Positions 61,088 through 64,000 of a stretch of 64,000 bases of DNA are shown here, in pieces (position 1 is the first letter of the stretch; each line of letters opens with the position of its first letter). The DNA is taken from the NCBI RefSeq assembly GCF_044797955.1, contig NZ_CP085211.1, forward strand, positions 558,001-622,000. Reading direction: 5' to 3'. Made by a program: the position numbers and the translations under genes. This DNA comes from Idiomarina seosinensis_A (lineage in GTDB: Bacteria > Pseudomonadota > Gammaproteobacteria > Enterobacterales > Alteromonadaceae). The notes beneath the pieces are model-generated. The model made no database searches, was not told the origin of the DNA, and was given only the letters and a program-made list of their open reading frames with translations.

Positions 61088-61720
61088 ATGGCTAAATTTC
61101 TGATTGCGGATGATCATCCGCTGTTTCGTGAGGCGCTGCAGGGTGCGCTTGGGAATCATTTTACTGAGCTGACTCTGCGCGAGGCGGAGGATCTGGATTC
61201 GACGCTGGCGGCGCTGCACAAGGACGACGATGTGGATTTGTTGCTGCTGGATTTACACATGCCCGGCAGTGGCGATCTGTATGGTCTGATCCGGGTGCGG
61301 GAGGATTATCCGCTGCTGCCGGTGGCGATTATTTCCGGCTCTGAGGATGCCTCTATTGTGGCTAAATGCATTGGTTTTGGGGCGCTGGGCTTTATTCCAA
61401 AGTCGTTGTCGTCGGCAAAAATCGCTGAGGCTATTGATACCATTTTGCAGGGTGACACCTGGGTGCCGGAGGAAAGCCGCGGCCGGCTGGATCGGGTAAC
61501 TGATGAGGATCAGGAGCTGGCGCGCAAGGTCTCCGAGCTAACCCCGCAACAATACCGGGTGCTGCACTTTTTGCACGAAGGTCTGCTGAATAAGCAAATT
61601 GCCTATCAGCTGAATATCACCGAAGCGACAGTGAAAGCACATATCACCGCTATTTTCCGTAAACTCGGCGTGTACAGCCGCACCCAGGCCGTCCTCGTCG
61701 CCGAACGTTTGCAGCTGTAA
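61088..61720 (+). CDS. crbR: LuxR-family response regulator, CrbR-like
   Basis: The 210-residue regulator has a receiver domain (acidic DD at residues 8-9, phosphorylatable Asp55 in LLLLDLHMPG, Lys near 106 in FIPKS) and a C-terminal LuxR HTH (LTPQQYRVLHFLHEGLLNKQ to VYSRTQAVLVAERL). In Vibrio and Pseudomonas the CrbR/CrbS pair activates acs for acetate use, and acs is nearby here. No convincing Shine-Dalgarno sequence precedes ATG 61088. It is followed by the sensor gene after 147 bases. Confidence 0.82.
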   Translation: MAKFLIADDHPLFREALQGALGNHFTELTLREAEDLDSTLAALHKDDDVDLLLLDLHMPGSGDLYGLIRVREDYPLLPVAIISGSEDASIVAKCIGFGALGFIPKSLSSAKIAEAIDTILQGDTWVPEESRGRLDRVTDEDQELARKVSELTPQQYRVLHFLHEGLLNKQIAYQLNITEATVKAHITAIFRKLGVYSRTQAVLVAERLQL

Positions 61721-61726
61721 CGAATT

Positions 61727-61846
61727 GCACCACGGAGGACACGGAGGACACGGAGCAAAACAGTTAAAAGGTAATACAAACCTTAACGATTATGTTTAGC
61801 TTTAATGAGTCTTTTCTCCGTGCACTCCGTGTCCTCTGTGGTGAAA
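61727..61846. repeat. Imperfect inverted repeat of the CACGGAG family (copy 2)
   Basis: The left arm GCACCACGGAGGACACGGAG and the right arm CTCCGTGTCCTCTGTGGTG are near reverse complements across 120 bases. It resembles the copy at 42793 in sequence and layout. It sits between the response-regulator and sensor genes. Confidence 0.65.
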
Positions 61847-61867
61847 CGTTTTTTTGGGACTTAACCA

Positions 61868-64000
61868 ATGACCTGGATTTTAGTGCTGGCTTCGCTGCTG
61901 TATGTGGTGTTTTTGTTTACGGTGGCAAGCTGGGGGGATCAAAAGCGTTCCTGGGCGCATAAGCTCAGTCGGCGGCCGTTTGTTTATGCCATGTCCCTGG
62001 CTATTTACTGCACCTCGTGGACCTACTACGGGGCTGTCGGCAATGCCGCCAGTGATGGCTGGGCGTTTTTGCCAATTTTGCTGGGCCCCATCCTGTTGTT
62101 CGTTTTTGGCATTAAGATTCTGGAAAAGCTGGTTTCTGTCAGTAAACAGCAGAACATTACCTCGATTGCCGATTTTATCTCCTCCCGTTACGGTAAAAAG
62201 CGGCGCTTGGCCATTATGGTCACCACTATCTCGGCGCTCGCTATTATTCCTTATATTGCGCTGCAGCTAAAAGCGGTTGGCCTGAGCTTTGCGGTGCTGA
62301 CCGAAAGCGATTCGATTACTGCGCAGTTTTCTTTAAAAGAGCTGGGCGCTGCGGTGTTGATGGCATTGTTTGCGATGTTGTTTGGTACCCGTCATGTGGA
62401 GGTCACCGAATACCGCAGCGGCATGATGCTGGCTATTGCCGTTGAGTCGATGATTAAGCTGGCGGCGCTGGTAGCGGGTGGGCTATTTGCCTGGCAGCTG
62501 ATAAGTGGTGATGCCGACTTTCAGATGGTGCAGGCGTTTCAGTCAATCGAAAGGCCCCAGTGGAGACTGGCCGCGTTTGGAGAATTTGAGTTTATTGTGC
62601 AGACTTTAATGGCGGCCGGAGCCATTTTGTGTCTGCCGCGCCAGTTTCATGTGGCGGTGGTGGACAACGTTAACGTTAAGCACTTGCGCACCGCCCGCTG
62701 GGCTTTCCCGCTTTATCTGGCGATTACCGCCGCGGCTATTGTCCCCATCGCCATTGCCGGCAGTTACTATTTGCCGGGTCTGGCTGATGGCTCGACGTTT
62801 TCGCTGCAACTGCCGCTGTTAAACGATCAGCTGTGGCTGTCGCTGGTTATTTTTATCGGAGGCATCTCGGCCGCCACGGCGATGGTGATCATCGCCTCGG
62901 TTACATTAAGTACTATGGTAACCAATGATGTGATTATGCCGGTACTGCTGCAACGGGAGTCGCGGCTGCCGTTTAAAGAGCGTCGCCGCGAATACGATCG
63001 CGCCCTGTTAAAGTTCCGGCGCTGGGCCATTGCGGTGACCATGGCGCTGTCCTTTATTTGTTATTATTACTGGGCTTCGCGCACCAACCTGGTCAGTATC
63101 GGTCTGTTGGCGTTTTCGCTGGTGCTGCAGTTGTTGCCCAGCTTAGTCGGCGCCCTCTACTGGCGTAAAGGGCATGCGCGCGGGGTTTACGCGGGGCTGG
63201 CGGCGGGCTCGGTGGGCTGGATCATGGCGGTGCTGATCCCCTTGTATACGGCGACGGCGGTTTCTGATATTGAAGTGATCACTCGCGGCACGGTGATTTC
63301 GCTGTGCATGAATGTGATTGCTTATATTGCCTTTTCGCTGTTGGCGCAGCCACGGCTGGTGGATCGGATACAGGCCACTGCCTTTGTTAATCCGCGCGCC
63401 GAGCTGCCTGACAACAACCTGCATAAAAACCACCGCGCTACCAACGCCGATATGATGCTGCTGCTGAAAACCTTTTTGGGCGCTGAGCGGGCGCAGCAGC
63501 TGATGTCCTATTACCAGTCGCCGCAGCAGGATAATTCGCTGCGGGCAGAACAAGTGGCTGATCGCTCGTTAATTCAGTATGTCGAGAGGGCGATTGCCGG
63601 GGTACTCGGTTCGGCCACGGCGCGCTCGCTAATTCAGGCGGCACTGCGTGATAAGCAGCTGAATCTTGAAGAAGTGGTGCATTTTTTTGATGACACGACG
63701 CAGGCGCTGCAAACGCAACAGTCAATTTTGTTCAGTTCGCTGGAAAACCTCGCCCAGGGGATCAGTGTGGTGGATCCTGAATTAAAACTGGTGGCCTGGA
63801 ATAAGCGCTATCTGGATTTATTTGAATACCCCGAGGGCATGGTAAAACCGGGGCAGCCGATTGCGACCTTGATCCGCTACAACGCCGAGCGGGGCGAATG
63901 CGGGCCTGGAGAAATCGAAGCGTTGGTCGAAAAACGGCTGCGGCACATGCAGATGGGTTCGCCGCATCGCTTTATCCGGCGCCGTGCCGACGGCCGGGTT
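61868..64000 (+). CDS. crbS: CrbS-like sensor kinase with SSS transporter domain (partial, runs off the right edge)
   Basis: An open frame of 711 codons runs to the window edge. It begins MTWILVLASLLYVVFLFTV and has a sodium/solute symporter-like region with 11-13 membrane segments (YCTSWTYYGAVGNAA, ADFISSRYGKKRRLA, TLMAAGAILCLPRQFHVAVV). A linker follows, then the start of a PAS domain near residue 625 (LENLAQGISVVDPELKLVAWNKRYLDLF). The kinase and possible receiver domains would lie beyond 64000. The ATG at 61868 is used. Confidence 0.85.
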   Translation, partial: MTWILVLASLLYVVFLFTVASWGDQKRSWAHKLSRRPFVYAMSLAIYCTSWTYYGAVGNAASDGWAFLPILLGPILLFVFGIKILEKLVSVSKQQNITSIADFISSRYGKKRRLAIMVTTISALAIIPYIALQLKAVGLSFAVLTESDSITAQFSLKELGAAVLMALFAMLFGTRHVEVTEYRSGMMLAIAVESMIKLAALVAGGLFAWQLISGDADFQMVQAFQSIERPQWRLAAFGEFEFIVQTLMAAGAILCLPRQFHVAVVDNVNVKHLRTARWAFPLYLAITAAAIVPIAIAGSYYLPGLADGSTFSLQLPLLNDQLWLSLVIFIGGISAATAMVIIASVTLSTMVTNDVIMPVLLQRESRLPFKERRREYDRALLKFRRWAIAVTMALSFICYYYWASRTNLVSIGLLAFSLVLQLLPSLVGALYWRKGHARGVYAGLAAGSVGWIMAVLIPLYTATAVSDIEVITRGTVISLCMNVIAYIAFSLLAQPRLVDRIQATAFVNPRAELPDNNLHKNHRATNADMMLLLKTFLGAERAQQLMSYYQSPQQDNSLRAEQVADRSLIQYVERAIAGVLGSATARSLIQAALRDKQLNLEEVVHFFDDTTQALQTQQSILFSSLENLAQGISVVDPELKLVAWNKRYLDLFEYPEGMVKPGQPIATLIRYNAERGECGPGEIEALVEKRLRHMQMGSPHRFIRRRADGRV

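Overview
The window looks like a chromosomal segment of a marine gammaproteobacterium of the Alteromonadales type, most like Idiomarina. The reasons are the gene complement (wecA-pgi-cysQ, a subtilisin-like lipoprotein, acs with a CrbR/CrbS-type pair, ppk-ppx) and many short GTAG-headed palindromic repeats. The genus is inferred from remembered gene content, not from a search. No tRNA, rRNA or CRISPR array was seen.

Layout. (1) 1-18022: an AT-rich surface-polysaccharide (O-antigen-like) cluster on the + strand. It holds TDP-4-amino-4,6-dideoxygalactose genes (wecE, a wecF-type transferase, an acetyltransferase, a broken SDR), a Wzx flippase, the UDP-N-acetyl-L-fucosamine trio fnlA-fnlB-fnlC, three GT4-like transferases, an EpsG-type polymerase and a PglC-like initiating transferase. 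It ends with an unusual run: fold-II PLP enzyme, formyltransferase, ATP-grasp ligase, DegT aminotransferase. (2) 18023-22840: an insertion-sequence graveyard. A ugd remnant and an IS3 end are followed by an IS21-family element that holds pieces of a second IS21 and two IS3-type elements. (3) 22841-31555: an O-antigen-ligase-like protein (- strand), a higBA toxin-antitoxin pair, then a WbpM/PglF-type 4,6-dehydratase, a second flippase, two glycosyltransferases and a DUF2304 protein. (4) 31552-40095, - strand: a second complete-looking polysaccharide operon reading ugd, wzz, wzx, pyruvyltransferase-like gene, wzy, and three glycosyltransferases. (5) 40256-43669: wecA, pgi, cysQ. (6) 43785-48066: a secreted S8 protease with a P domain, a probable dedicated chaperone or inhibitor, and an alkaline phosphatase. 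(7) 48512-54019: ppk-ppx and a hipBA pair. (8) 54163-64000: a DcaP-like porin, acs, a small cyclic-di-GMP-type island (winged-helix regulator, EAL protein, small protein, degenerate HD-GYP protein), then a crbR-like regulator and a crbS-like sensor that runs off the right edge.

How it fits together. Regions 1 and 3 plausibly build one lipid-linked repeat unit: nucleotide-sugar enzymes, initiating transferase, glycosyltransferases, flippase, polymerase and ligase. Region 4 encodes a second export and polymerisation set. The window therefore carries three Wzx-type flippases, two EpsG-type polymerases, a Wzy_C/ligase protein and two initiating transferases (PglC-like and WecA). The IS cluster lies between region 1 and its likely continuation and has destroyed a ugd gene. 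Regions 6-8 are chromosomal backbone punctuated by REP-like arrays, several of which begin exactly in the stop codon of the upstream gene.
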